Assembly (NCBI RefSeq): GCF_030056705.1
Contig: NZ_JASHIC010000030.1
Coordinates: 1-64,000, forward strand
Direction of reading: 5' to 3'
DNA length: 64,000 bases
Origin: Flectobacillus longus
GTDB lineage: Bacteria; Bacteroidota; Bacteroidia; Cytophagales; Spirosomataceae
Shown: positions 55,204 to 63,816 of the stretch, piece by piece
How the letters are laid out: the number at the start of each line of letters is the position of its first letter
Position numbering within the stretch: the first letter of the stretch is position 1
Notes under the pieces: model-generated
What the model saw: the letters and a program-made list of their open reading frames with translations, nothing else
What the model was told of the DNA's origin: nothing
Databases searched by the model: none
Made by a program: the position numbers and the translations under genes

Positions 55204-56277
55204 ATGAAACACCTCTTCTTTTTTATGATGTGCTTTATGTCTCCATTTTGTCATTGGGGACAAAATCTAGTAAAATTTATACCCTTACAAACAAGCGAAC
55301 CTCCGCTTACTCCTACGTACTTCTACATCGAAAAAGTATCAGATATTCGCAATAACTCCTCTCGAATTGGCCATGCCTATGGAGTTGATAATGCTTCGTT
55401 ACAACTCAAGCCAAGTTATTCTTTAAGCAAGTATAGTCGAAGTTTTTTCCGTAATCCTATACGTCGAGATACGCTTGGCTATGCCATTACCATTCATATC
55501 AAAAATCTAGATATACAAGAAAAAATTAAGGATAATATGATTCATGGGGAATGTGGCATTGAACTAGTATTTTCTTTCGACAGAGCTGGAACTGATGTTG
55601 TATTAACCAGTTTTAAAAGTAAAACCCTTTTCAAACGCTCATTAGGAGAGTACGACAATTATCAGAAAATGATTGAGAGATTATTCCGAAGGGGTGCCGA
55701 GCACCTAAATCAATGGATGTCTTTGAATTATGATAAAAATCCGATCCTCGCAAAATCTCTTGTAGTCAACATTCTCCCAGATTATCGCATCGATAATCCA
55801 GATAAAGGTGATACTTTATTTTGGAGTTCTTCAAGACCTTTACGATGGAGCGATTTTCATGGAAAACCTCCTGTTTTTACACCTTATGCAGCCCAAGTCT
55901 TTTCAAATTTTGAATATATTGGAGATGTAAAGTTTCATAAAGGAATCCTTACTGCCAATTTGCAATTTAAAGCTTACGTTCTAAAATCCTCTTCATGGAA
56001 CGCCCATGCAGGCAATAACGAAGCGGCATTAGACCATGAACAACTACATTTTGATATTACGAAAACCATCATTGAGAAATTCAAAGAAAAGGCTCGCCAA
56101 ATTACTTCGGTGGAGGATTATGATAGCGAAATTCAATTGCTATTTATTGATATGTATCGATTGATGAATAAACTTCAGAAACAATATGATGCCGAAACCA
56201 ATCACTCTATCAATGTGATTGCTCAAGAACGTTGGCGAATAGAAGTGAGAAATGAACTGAGAGGGTATGGGATATGA
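55204..56277 (+). CDS. DUF922-type secreted putative zinc protease
   Basis: 357 residues. Signal peptide MKHLFFFMMCFMSPFCHWGQ is followed by an N-terminal domain of ~180 residues that I do not recognise. Then the DUF922 domain: LFWSSSRPLRWSDFHGKPP (206-224), AYVLKSSSW, and the zinc motif H278-E-Q-L-H282 in DHEQLHFDITKTII. The C-terminal helix is rich in charge. DUF922 proteins are predicted secreted metallopeptidases, but none of the function is proved by sequence. The gene at 20460-21035 is a shortened relative in which HEQLH has become YSQCI. Confidence 0.8.
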   Translation: MKHLFFFMMCFMSPFCHWGQNLVKFIPLQTSEPPLTPTYFYIEKVSDIRNNSSRIGHAYGVDNASLQLKPSYSLSKYSRSFFRNPIRRDTLGYAITIHIKNLDIQEKIKDNMIHGECGIELVFSFDRAGTDVVLTSFKSKTLFKRSLGEYDNYQKMIERLFRRGAEHLNQWMSLNYDKNPILAKSLVVNILPDYRIDNPDKGDTLFWSSSRPLRWSDFHGKPPVFTPYAAQVFSNFEYIGDVKFHKGILTANLQFKAYVLKSSSWNAHAGNNEAALDHEQLHFDITKTIIEKFKEKARQITSVEDYDSEIQLLFIDMYRLMNKLQKQYDAETNHSINVIAQERWRIEVRNELRGYGI

Positions 56278-56280
56278 ATT

Positions 56281-56426
56281 TGAAAATTGGCAAATTTGAA
56301 GATTTGAAAATTTGAAGCCATGAGTTTTAATAATAGATACGACCATAACTTCTCATGAAATTATCAACCGTATCTACTATAATCGGAGAGCATATTGCCT
56401 ACGGCTTACAGCCTAAAGCCTAATGT
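56281..56426. repeat. Degenerate intergenic repeats
   Basis: TTTGAAAATTGGCAAATTTG / GATTTGAAAATTTGAAGCC near 56280-56320 repeats an ATTTGAAAATTTG unit also seen at about 12470-12500. A TTGCCTACGGCTTACAGCC element lies at 56395-56425 (TAAGCCGTAGGC family). Confidence 0.55.
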
Positions 56427-56882
56427 CTATTTAGCTAAACTATCCTGTAAGGCTTTTGCCCACGTGGCGATGGCTTTTGAATCTTGGTCAGAAAGAATAG
56501 CATCTTTATGAATCCAAGTATATGAATCAAGAGGCATCCAGTGATCTGTTACGGCTTCGGCTACCTCCTCTAATTTATGTGCAGCTTTTTTCTTTGGATA
56601 GCTCGCAAATTCAGAGAAATTCAATTCGTCTTTTCCTTCCTCTACATGATGATTAAGCCACCAACCTACTGGCTGAATATTGCTATACCAAGGATAGGTG
56701 GTATTGTTGGAATGACAATCGTAACACGATACTTTCAAAGCTTTTTGTACGTCTGCGGGTACTTCATAGTGCTTCGTAATATCATTGGCGCTCACACCCT
56801 CGGATTGATTTTTGGCAGGACGAATAAATTGAATAGCTACTGCCAATACAGCAATACCAATAAGAATACGTTGTTTGTTCAT
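56427..56882 (-). CDS. Haem-binding domain (cytochrome c-like) protein
   Basis: 151 residues. An N-terminal signal anchor (RILIGIAVLAVAIQFIRPAKN) is followed by the haem-binding motif C53-Y-D-C56-H57 in KVSCYDCHSNNTTYPWY. The following SNIQPVGWWLNHHVEEGKDELNFSEF is characteristic of the 'haem_bd' domain family of Bacteroidota. The single haem would be covalently bound in the periplasm. It could carry electrons for one of the local dehydrogenases (GMC or formate type), but no operon links them. Preceded by a TTTGATGGCAAAGGCACAAA repeat stretch near 56912. Confidence 0.88.
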   Translation of the reverse strand: MNKQRILIGIAVLAVAIQFIRPAKNQSEGVSANDITKHYEVPADVQKALKVSCYDCHSNNTTYPWYSNIQPVGWWLNHHVEEGKDELNFSEFASYPKKKAAHKLEEVAEAVTDHWMPLDSYTWIHKDAILSDQDSKAIATWAKALQDSLAK

Positions 56883-57130
56883 AATCTGAGGAGTTTTGTT
56901 AAATAATGGTTTGATGGCAAAGGCACAAAATTGCGTTGACTCCCCTATTCTTATCGTAGTAAGGATAAAACGCTTTGGTAATTTGTACCTGTTTGCTTAC
57001 TTTTTACTTAGATTTATTTCTTTAGAAAAAAGTTTAGTCCTAATTGTATCAATTTAAGAATATTATTCAAAATGGGAAAACACTTTGTATTTCTTTATTT
57101 TTAAGTGTCATTCTATCAACCAACTAAAGT

Positions 57131-57973
57131 ATGCAACAACGAGTAAAGCCTGTTCAAGTGATAAAATATAGTAGCCAATCTCTTGAAAAAGAGATGGATG
57201 ATTTAGTAATTGTAGAAGAACCTTTGGCCATTAGGATTGGGTATGGTGATATTCATCATCGCTTACAAAAAAATCTCACCGTTACGATGCGCACTCCGGG
57301 GAACGATTTCGAATTGACCTTAGGTTTTTTGTATTCTGAGGGAATCATTCAACATCTTTCGCAGGTGCAATCTATTCGTTACTGCACTGAATTACAAAGA
57401 CTAGAAGAACATGAAAATATTGTTAGAGTTGAATTAAGTCCTGATTTAGATTTGAGTCAAACCCTGTATGAGCGAAATTTTATGGCATCTTCGAGCTGTG
57501 GGATTTGTGGAAAAGCACAAATCGAATCACTCGAACAACAACAGTGTCTTACTCTCAAGAATTGGGAATATCGTATTTCTCCCACATTTTTGTGGGAAAT
57601 AGAAGAGAAGCTAACACAAAATCAAAGTCTTTTTTCTTATACAGGTGGCGCTCATGCAGTGGCTATTTATGAAAATACTGGCGAATTGGTTTTACTCCGT
57701 GAAGATATAGGGCGACACAATGCCTTAGATAAAGTAATCGGTGCTAAATTAGGACTAGAAAAACAAGCCATGGCTCCTATTCTTGTACTAAGCAGTCGTG
57801 TTAGCTATGAAATGATTCAGAAAAGTATTATGGCACAATTTCCAATCATAGTGGCAGTAGGTGCTCCGTCGAGCCTAGCTGTCGAGTTGGCACAACAGTT
57901 TGGCATTACGTTGATTGCTTTTTTACGAAAAGGAAAATTCAATGTTTACACGCATGAGTTTAGAGTACAATAA
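57131..57973 (+). CDS. fdhD: Formate dehydrogenase accessory sulfurtransferase FdhD
   Basis: 280 residues. FdhD passes sulfur from a cysteine desulfurase to the bis-MGD molybdenum cofactor, which formate dehydrogenases need for activity. The active-site loop SSCGICGKAQIESL (C123, C126) is intact. VTMRTPGNDFELTLGFLYSEGII and LFSYTGGAHAVAIYE with REDIGRHNALDKVIG are further family signatures. It lies 381 bases upstream of an FdhF/YdeP molybdoenzyme on the same strand, its obvious client. Molybdopterin synthesis genes are not in this window. Confidence 0.96.
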   Translation: MQQRVKPVQVIKYSSQSLEKEMDDLVIVEEPLAIRIGYGDIHHRLQKNLTVTMRTPGNDFELTLGFLYSEGIIQHLSQVQSIRYCTELQRLEEHENIVRVELSPDLDLSQTLYERNFMASSSCGICGKAQIESLEQQQCLTLKNWEYRISPTFLWEIEEKLTQNQSLFSYTGGAHAVAIYENTGELVLLREDIGRHNALDKVIGAKLGLEKQAMAPILVLSSRVSYEMIQKSIMAQFPIIVAVGAPSSLAVELAQQFGITLIAFLRKGKFNVYTHEFRVQ

Positions 57974-58354
57974 CAGTGAGCAGTTATTGCTTCAGTTTCA
58001 AAATTTTATTTGCCTCTTATTAGAAAAACAAAATTTCCTTTCGCCACACCTTACTTTTCTTGTCTTGACACAAGAAAAGTAACAAAAGAAAGTCAAGAAA
58101 TCCTAAACTCGCCTGCGGCTCAAACAACAGGATTTCAGAAAAATAAATACAAAATTTTTTATTTTTTAATGACTTATAAATTTTAAACATACTCTTAATT
58201 CAATAATGAGAATAAGGAAGATTCAAATAATAATATATCAGTGACTTACTTTGAAAGTATCATTCTGATTATGAGCATCTTCAAATAACTGATATACTAA
58301 TAACTAGTATCGTCTTCTTGGATATTTCACAACCCTTAACAATTTGCCATTACT
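57974..58354. other. Intergenic region between fdhD and the molybdoenzyme gene
   Basis: 381 bases. The main content is the compound hairpin element at 58051-58136. The rest is AT-rich. No reading frame of note. Confidence 0.6.
58051..58136. repeat. Compound hairpin element (TTACTTTTCTTGT family)
   Basis: A perfect 13-bp stem TTACTTTTCTTGT (58051-58063) with ACAAGAAAAGTAA (58070-58082) around CTTGAC. That loop can instead pair with GTCAAG at 58092-58097. A third stem GAAATCCT (58097-58104) with AGGATTTC (58129-58136) encloses a CTCGCCTGCGGCTC core. Mutually exclusive stems make this look like a switch or a mobile intergenic module rather than a simple terminator. Confidence 0.75.
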
Positions 58355-60652
58355 ATGAATACAATAAACCAACAACCTTCTGCGCAGCCTCCACAGGATC
58401 TGACAGGACTACAGCAAACTGAGCCTGCTCATGTAGCGGCTGGTTTTAAGGCGGTAAGTAATGCCATCAAACACGTTTTTGGTGCGATGAATGTGGCTAG
58501 AGGAATAAAGATATTATTGACACTCAATCAAAAAGGTGGTGTAGATTGTCCTTCTTGTGCTTGGCCCGACCCTGATGGCGAGCGTTCGTCTATTGCAGAA
58601 TATTGTGAAAATGGCGCCAAAGCCATAGCCGAAGAGGCAACGACACTAAAGACTGGTCCCGTATTTTTTCAAAGATATAGTATCCAAGAACTTTCCCAAA
58701 AATCTGATTATTGGCTTGGTCAACAAGGGCGTTTGACCCACCCTATGATTGCCAGACATGGCGAAACTCATTATCGTAAGATTGAATGGGATGAGGCACT
58801 TGACCTAATCGCCGAACACCTCAATGCACTCTCATCGCCCGACGACGCCATTTTTTATACTTCTGGCCGAACTTCCAACGAGGCAGCATTTTTATATCAA
58901 TTATTTGCTCGACAATTGGGTACCAACAACCTTCCCGATTGTTCCAATATGTGTCACGAATCAAGTGGTTCGGCATTAGGCGAGCAGTTAGGTTTGGGTA
59001 AAGGCTCAGTAACCCTCGAAGATTTTAATCATGCGCAGGTGATTATGGTTTTGGGACAAAATCCTGGCACTAATCATCCTCGAATGCTAACAGCATTGGA
59101 AGAAGCCAAGAAAAACGGTGCTAAAATCGTATCTGTAAATCCATTGATTGAAGCTGGTCTACTGGCATTCAAACATCCTCAACACCTAAGCGATATGCTT
59201 GGGAGTGGCACCAAATTGAGCGACCATTATTTACAGATAAAAATCAACTCGGATATTGCTCTCATCAAGGCTCTATTGTTGTTATTGGTCAAAAAAGAAG
59301 CTACTATCGGGAATGTATTTGACCATGATTTTATTCAAAAAAATACCCTTGGATTCGAAGAATTCTTGGCTGATTTGAGTCAGTATAAGCTTGAAGATTT
59401 AGTCAAAGAATGTGGCATAAGCCTTGAACAAATAGAAGAAGTAGCAGATTTGTTGGCTAACTCTCAACGTATTATTACCTGTTGGGCTATGGGACTAACC
59501 CAACACAAAAACTCGGTAGTTACCATTCAGGAATTAGTCAATTTGTTGTTACTCAAAGGCAGTATTGGCAAGCAAGGTGCTGGCACTTGTCCTGTACGGG
59601 GACATTCCAACGTACAGGGCGACCGAACGATGGGTATTTTTGAAAGACCTTCAAAAGCTTTTTTACAAAAAATAGAAGAAAACTTTGGGTTTACACCACC
59701 TCAAAAACATGGATACGACGTAGTGGCAGCCATAAAAGCCATGCAAGCATCCAGTGGCAAGGTATTTATGGGTATGGGAGGCAATTTTCTTTCTGCCACA
59801 CCCGATACCGAATTTACGGCACAGGCATTACGCAATTGTGCCCTCACCGTACAGGTTTCGACCAAACTCAATCGTAGTCATTTAATTCATGGCAAAACGG
59901 CTTTGATTTTACCTGCCATGGGGCGTACCGATGAAGACCGTCAGGCAGGTGGAGCTCAGTTTGTAACTACCGAAAATTCGATGGGAGTAGTTCAAATGTC
60001 GAAAGGAAACCTCACTCCTCCTGCTCCAACAGTTTGGAGCGAACCAAAAATTATTGCCGAAATAGCACAACGAACTCTAGGAAAGCGCACTCAGCTAGAC
60101 TGGCTTTCGTTAACACATCATTATGATTCTATCAGGGATTTAATTGAAAAAACAATTCCAGGTTTTGAAGATTATAATGAAAGGGTTCGTCAAGATGGTG
60201 GGTTTTATTTACCCAATGGACCACGTGAAGGCGTATTTACCAACACAGCTCAAAAAGCTTTATTCAAAATTTGTCCTCTCGAAACAATCCAGTTAGCAAC
60301 AGATGAATACCTGATGATGACGATTCGTACTCATGACCAGTTCAATACCACTGTGTATGGCTTGGATGACCGCTACAGAGGCATTTTTAACGAAAGAAGA
60401 GTCATTTTAATGAATCAAGAGGATATTGCTTCGGCAGGCTTACAACAATATGACCTAGTGGATTTGCATAACTATCATGGTGGTGTGCATCGTTTGGCAG
60501 AAAAATTCATTGTGGTTCCGTACAATATTCCACGCCAAAACGTCGCAACCTATTTTCCTGAAGCCAACGTACTGGTTCCTATCGACAGTGTTGCCGACGT
60601 GAGTAATACTCCAACCTCAAAATCTGTCATAATCAAGTTGACAAAAGTGTAA
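58355..60652 (+). CDS. FdhF/YdeP-family molybdopterin oxidoreductase
   Basis: 765-residue bis-MGD molybdoenzyme of the FdhF/YdeP group. No Tat signal, so cytoplasmic. Features: GGVDCPSCAWPDPDGE (C65, C68) in place of a normal 4Fe-4S site, IEWDEALDLIAEHL, TSGRTSNEAAFL, CSNMCHESSG (C200 as a possible Mo ligand), the pterin-binding QNPGTNHPRMLTALEEA, CPVRGHSNVQGDRTMG, and a C-terminal molydopterin-dinucleotide domain (MTIRTHDQFNTTVYG). Relatives are linked to acid resistance and formate metabolism; the substrate is not settled. It depends on FdhD encoded just upstream. Confidence 0.93.
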   Translation: MNTINQQPSAQPPQDLTGLQQTEPAHVAAGFKAVSNAIKHVFGAMNVARGIKILLTLNQKGGVDCPSCAWPDPDGERSSIAEYCENGAKAIAEEATTLKTGPVFFQRYSIQELSQKSDYWLGQQGRLTHPMIARHGETHYRKIEWDEALDLIAEHLNALSSPDDAIFYTSGRTSNEAAFLYQLFARQLGTNNLPDCSNMCHESSGSALGEQLGLGKGSVTLEDFNHAQVIMVLGQNPGTNHPRMLTALEEAKKNGAKIVSVNPLIEAGLLAFKHPQHLSDMLGSGTKLSDHYLQIKINSDIALIKALLLLLVKKEATIGNVFDHDFIQKNTLGFEEFLADLSQYKLEDLVKECGISLEQIEEVADLLANSQRIITCWAMGLTQHKNSVVTIQELVNLLLLKGSIGKQGAGTCPVRGHSNVQGDRTMGIFERPSKAFLQKIEENFGFTPPQKHGYDVVAAIKAMQASSGKVFMGMGGNFLSATPDTEFTAQALRNCALTVQVSTKLNRSHLIHGKTALILPAMGRTDEDRQAGGAQFVTTENSMGVVQMSKGNLTPPAPTVWSEPKIIAEIAQRTLGKRTQLDWLSLTHHYDSIRDLIEKTIPGFEDYNERVRQDGGFYLPNGPREGVFTNTAQKALFKICPLETIQLATDEYLMMTIRTHDQFNTTVYGLDDRYRGIFNERRVILMNQEDIASAGLQQYDLVDLHNYHGGVHRLAEKFIVVPYNIPRQNVATYFPEANVLVPIDSVADVSNTPTSKSVIIKLTKV

Positions 60653-60660
60653 AACTAACA

Positions 60661-60764
60661 TAATTTAAAGGCAATAAGCTAAAAGTTTCATAACAATTTT
60701 TACCTGTTGCACATCGCCGATTGCTCAAAGCCAATTGCCGAAAGCCCAAAGCCTAAACTAACAC
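60661..60764. repeat. Degenerate AAAGCC-type intergenic repeat
   Basis: CTCAAAGCCAATTGCCGAAA and GCCCAAAGCCTAAACTAAC just before the C1 peptidase start, plus AGGCAATAAGCTAAAAG near 60670. Decayed members of the TAAGCC family. Confidence 0.45.
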
Positions 60765-62015
60765 ATGTCTAAAAGAACTGGTGGCTACTTGGCAGGAAGA
60801 GTTCCTGCCGATGCCAAAAGAAGAATTGCTAAAAGTCAAAAAGCATTACCACAAAAGGTAGATTTACGTCCATTTTTAACCTCTATTGAAGAGCAAGTGG
60901 GCAACAGTTGCGTAGCCAATGCGTTGGCTGGCGCGTATGAATATCTTGCCAAAAGAGAATTAGGTGACTCCGAAGATGTAAGTCGCTTGTTTATCTATTT
61001 TAATGCTCGATATATTGGTGACAATCATGATAAAGACGAAGGTTCATATATGGAATATGCCATTCAGGGGTTAAAGGAGTATGGCGCTTGTGCCGAAAAT
61101 CTTTGGCCAAACGAATATGACTATGTCAACGACGAACCAAGTTCCGAAGCTTATGATCAAGGTGGCAATTTCAAAATTGTAGATGCCGAATTTATCGAAA
61201 CTGACCTCAATCTTTGGCGTGAAACTTTGGCAGATGGTTATCCTATTTCTTTTGCCCTAAATACTTTCAATTCTTTTGATGATGCGTCTAAAAACAAAGG
61301 ACGTGTGCCTATGCCTCGCAAATCGGATAATGTTCGGGAAGAACACGGTTGGCATGCCATGCTGTGCGTAGGATATTCTGATATCGATAAAGTATTTATT
61401 GTTCGTAATTCTTGGGGTGTTGAATGGGGCGACAAAGGCTACTGCTACATTCCTTACGACTATGTTATGAATGAAGCGTTTAATGGTCAAGATAGTTGGA
61501 TTATTAAATCAATAGAGAACCTTGATTACAGTGAAGGAGTAGAAGTAGAAGATGATTCTTCGTATTTCTATGATGAAGACTATCTAATAATCAACGACTT
61601 TTATGTATATACTGAAGATACGGATGCTTTTCTCGAAGATTTAGAAAGTCTATTAGATGAATATGTGGAGGAGGAAGAAAACTATTACTTTGAGTATGAA
61701 ATAGATGAAGATGAGAATGGGACTTATGTCCAATTATCCGAGTTTTATCTTTACACCGAAAATGAAGAAGATTTCCTCTCTGATTTAGAAGATTTAGCCA
61801 TCGAATACGGAGACGAAGATGGTTATGATTACAGTATAGAAGGCGAAGAAGAGGAAGAAGACGATGAAGAGGAGGAAGACGATGAGGAGGAAGAAGACGA
61901 TGAAGAGGAAGAAGACGATGAAGAGGAAGAAGACGATGAAGAGGAAGAAGACGATGAGGAGGAAGAAGACGATGAGGAGGAAGATTCTAATAGTAGCAAA
62001 AGAAAACGTAGGTAA
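60765..62015 (+). CDS. Papain-family (C1) cysteine protease with duplicated acidic tail
   Basis: 416 residues with no signal peptide; a basic N-terminus (MSKRTGGYLAGRVPADAKRR) precedes the enzyme. C1A catalytic residues are all present: Q44 and C49 in QVGNSCVANA, H197 in GWHAMLCVGYS, N215 in VRNSWGVEWGDKGY. After residue 250 come two similar ~45-residue acidic modules (NDFYVYTEDTDAFLEDLE... about 277; SEFYLYTENEEDFLSDLE... about 325). Seven copies of EEEEDD (361-403) follow, then a basic KRKRR end. Predicted intracellular or non-classically released protease; the acidic tail may bind basic partners or calcium. Function is unknown. Confidence 0.88.
   Translation: MSKRTGGYLAGRVPADAKRRIAKSQKALPQKVDLRPFLTSIEEQVGNSCVANALAGAYEYLAKRELGDSEDVSRLFIYFNARYIGDNHDKDEGSYMEYAIQGLKEYGACAENLWPNEYDYVNDEPSSEAYDQGGNFKIVDAEFIETDLNLWRETLADGYPISFALNTFNSFDDASKNKGRVPMPRKSDNVREEHGWHAMLCVGYSDIDKVFIVRNSWGVEWGDKGYCYIPYDYVMNEAFNGQDSWIIKSIENLDYSEGVEVEDDSSYFYDEDYLIINDFYVYTEDTDAFLEDLESLLDEYVEEEENYYFEYEIDEDENGTYVQLSEFYLYTENEEDFLSDLEDLAIEYGDEDGYDYSIEGEEEEEDDEEEEDDEEEEDDEEEEDDEEEEDDEEEEDDEEEEDDEEEDSNSSKRKRR
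61848..61985 (+). repeat. In-frame 18-bp minisatellite in the C1 protease gene
   Basis: Seven full copies of an 18-bp unit (consensus GAAGAGGAAGAAGACGAT, each coding EEEEDD) at 61848-61973, plus a partial 12-bp copy. Units differ only at silent GAA/GAG positions. Because the unit is a multiple of three, copy-number change alters tail length without shifting the frame. Confidence 0.95.
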
Positions 62016-62052
62016 AGAATAACAATCGTTGCTACAATACTTGCATTGATAT

Positions 62053-62096
62053 CTTCCATCTTTTAGGCTTTGATTTAAAAGGTGGAAGACTTTTGA
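62053..62096 (+). terminator. Terminator after the C1 protease gene
   Basis: CTTCCATCTTTT (62053-62064) pairs with AAAAGGTGGAAG (62077-62088, one G-T pair), followed by ACTTTTGATTT. Confidence 0.7.
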
Positions 62097-62290
62097 TTTA
62101 TTTAGCCTCCTAAAGTAAATACGACAAACAGCACTGAACTTTTCTCCCAATTTCAGTTTTTATATCGCATCAAAGCTTTAAAAATAGCCTTCTATTATAC
62201 TGGCCTTTTGGGGATAGTATTTAAAATATTTTCAATATTCTACGCTTTGCTGTAATTTTGAATACCCTAACTACTACTTGTAGATTTGTT

Positions 62291-63547
62291 ATGCGATATA
62301 TAGCCTTTATTTTATATTTTTTCTTTCTTTCAATATCCACTTTTGCACAAACCTTTATGGCGCAAGTGGATCCACCAAGTATTGGCAAAGTTTGTCCTGA
62401 CTTTGGCATTTCTGTGATTACTCCTTCAGGTAATGAGAAAATCATTAATCTTCGAGAACTCCGTGGAAAAGTAGTCATCCTTGAATTTTGGGCTACATAT
62501 TGTGCTCCTTGTATTCCATCTTTAAGCCATTTTGAGCGTATCAAAAAACAATATGGTAATGCTGTCGAAATCATTGCCATTTCGGACGAAAATCGTGATA
62601 AGGTAGATGCTTTTATTGCCAAACGTAATATTCACAATGTTTTATTTGGGATGGATTGGGGACATAAACTGAATGAACTTTTTTTCCATCACTTTATTCC
62701 ACACACAGTCGTAATTGATAAAAATGGCGTAGTAAAGGCTTTTACTGCTCCCGATGAAATCGACGCCGAAATTGTAGGAAAGTTAATTCGCAATCAACGT
62801 GTAGAGATAGTGATGAAACAAGAATTTCAAAATGCTATTGCAAATAATAACTCTAACAACACCATTTCAAATAGAACTACTACGGTATTGTCTAACGCAA
62901 ACAATACCCCCAATATCAACGAACTACGCATAAGTCTGAGTCCATACATTGAAGGAAAACCCACCGAATTTATCAAAGAGTCTGAAAAACATTGGGTATT
63001 TACCAACTGTACATTGTCATTGATATATCAGATATTGTATAACCAAAAAGATAGTAGAGTTAAATTAGAAGTACCCGACGAAAGTAAATATGCTTCAGAA
63101 CCTAATAATCAATATTGTTTGACGATTCATATACCAGAAAGCATAGATAAAAGCGTCCAAGAAGTAGCATTGAATCAACTTGCGCAATTGTTTCCACTCA
63201 AAGCAAAATTCGAGTTAAGAAGTCAAACGGTCTTTGTTTTAGAAAAAGCCGATTCAAGTGTTGTTGTTAGCAGTAGCGATAGCACAGGAATTATCCAGAA
63301 AGGACTTACAATCAAAGATTTAGTAGGTTATTTAGAGAGTAACCCTCACCTAGTCAACAATTTGGCTGTATTGAACCAAACAGCCTTACCAGATACAACT
63401 TTGATAGATTTAGATTGGTTTCAAAATTATAATGATGCGGTACCTAATAAGTTGAAAACCTTAGGATTGAAAGGAACTGAGCAAATGGTAGATTTAAACT
63501 GTTTAATTTTGTACGAAGAAAAAAAGATAACTAAGGACGCACCATAA
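62291..63547 (+). CDS. TlpA-type thioredoxin protein with DUF3738-like C-terminus
   Basis: About 418 residues. The frame is open from a TTG at 62258, but the ATG at 62291 gives a good signal peptide (MRYIAFILYFFFLSISTFAQ). Residues ~25-170 form a TlpA/ResA redox domain with WATYCAPC (C71, C74), so a periplasmic thiol-disulfide oxidoreductase is expected. The second half (HWVFTNCTLSLIYQILYNQ ... QLFPLKAKFELRSQTVFVLEK ... LPDTTLIDLDWFQNYN ... LGLKGTEQMVDLNCLILYEE) matches the layout of DUF3738 domains found in Bacteroidota and Acidobacteriota. The two domains together may form a substrate-recognising oxidoreductase; partner unknown. Confidence 0.85.
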   Translation: MRYIAFILYFFFLSISTFAQTFMAQVDPPSIGKVCPDFGISVITPSGNEKIINLRELRGKVVILEFWATYCAPCIPSLSHFERIKKQYGNAVEIIAISDENRDKVDAFIAKRNIHNVLFGMDWGHKLNELFFHHFIPHTVVIDKNGVVKAFTAPDEIDAEIVGKLIRNQRVEIVMKQEFQNAIANNNSNNTISNRTTTVLSNANNTPNINELRISLSPYIEGKPTEFIKESEKHWVFTNCTLSLIYQILYNQKDSRVKLEVPDESKYASEPNNQYCLTIHIPESIDKSVQEVALNQLAQLFPLKAKFELRSQTVFVLEKADSSVVVSSSDSTGIIQKGLTIKDLVGYLESNPHLVNNLAVLNQTALPDTTLIDLDWFQNYNDAVPNKLKTLGLKGTEQMVDLNCLILYEEKKITKDAP

Positions 63548-63816
63548 CGGAAAGTTCCTAAATCTTTATTAAATTGGTCAACATTTGGATGAATCTTTAC
63601 TGTAAAAAGAAGTATTCGAAATCATCTAAGCTCTCATAAATAGTGAAACAGAGTGCATTTATTTCAAGATAATTTGTCTCAAAAATTGATAGAGAGTTGC
63701 GTAATAATAAGTATTTTTACATAAATTAAGTCTTTTATAGACAAAAGGAGTAAAATCTCAATATTGAAGTAGTAATATCTTTACCCCGAAAATAATCAAA
63801 TATTTATCATAAAAAT

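Noticed and set aside
61829-62059. Minus-strand frame coding a long poly-serine run
   Set aside because: It is the antisense of the EEEEDD minisatellite in the C1 protease gene.
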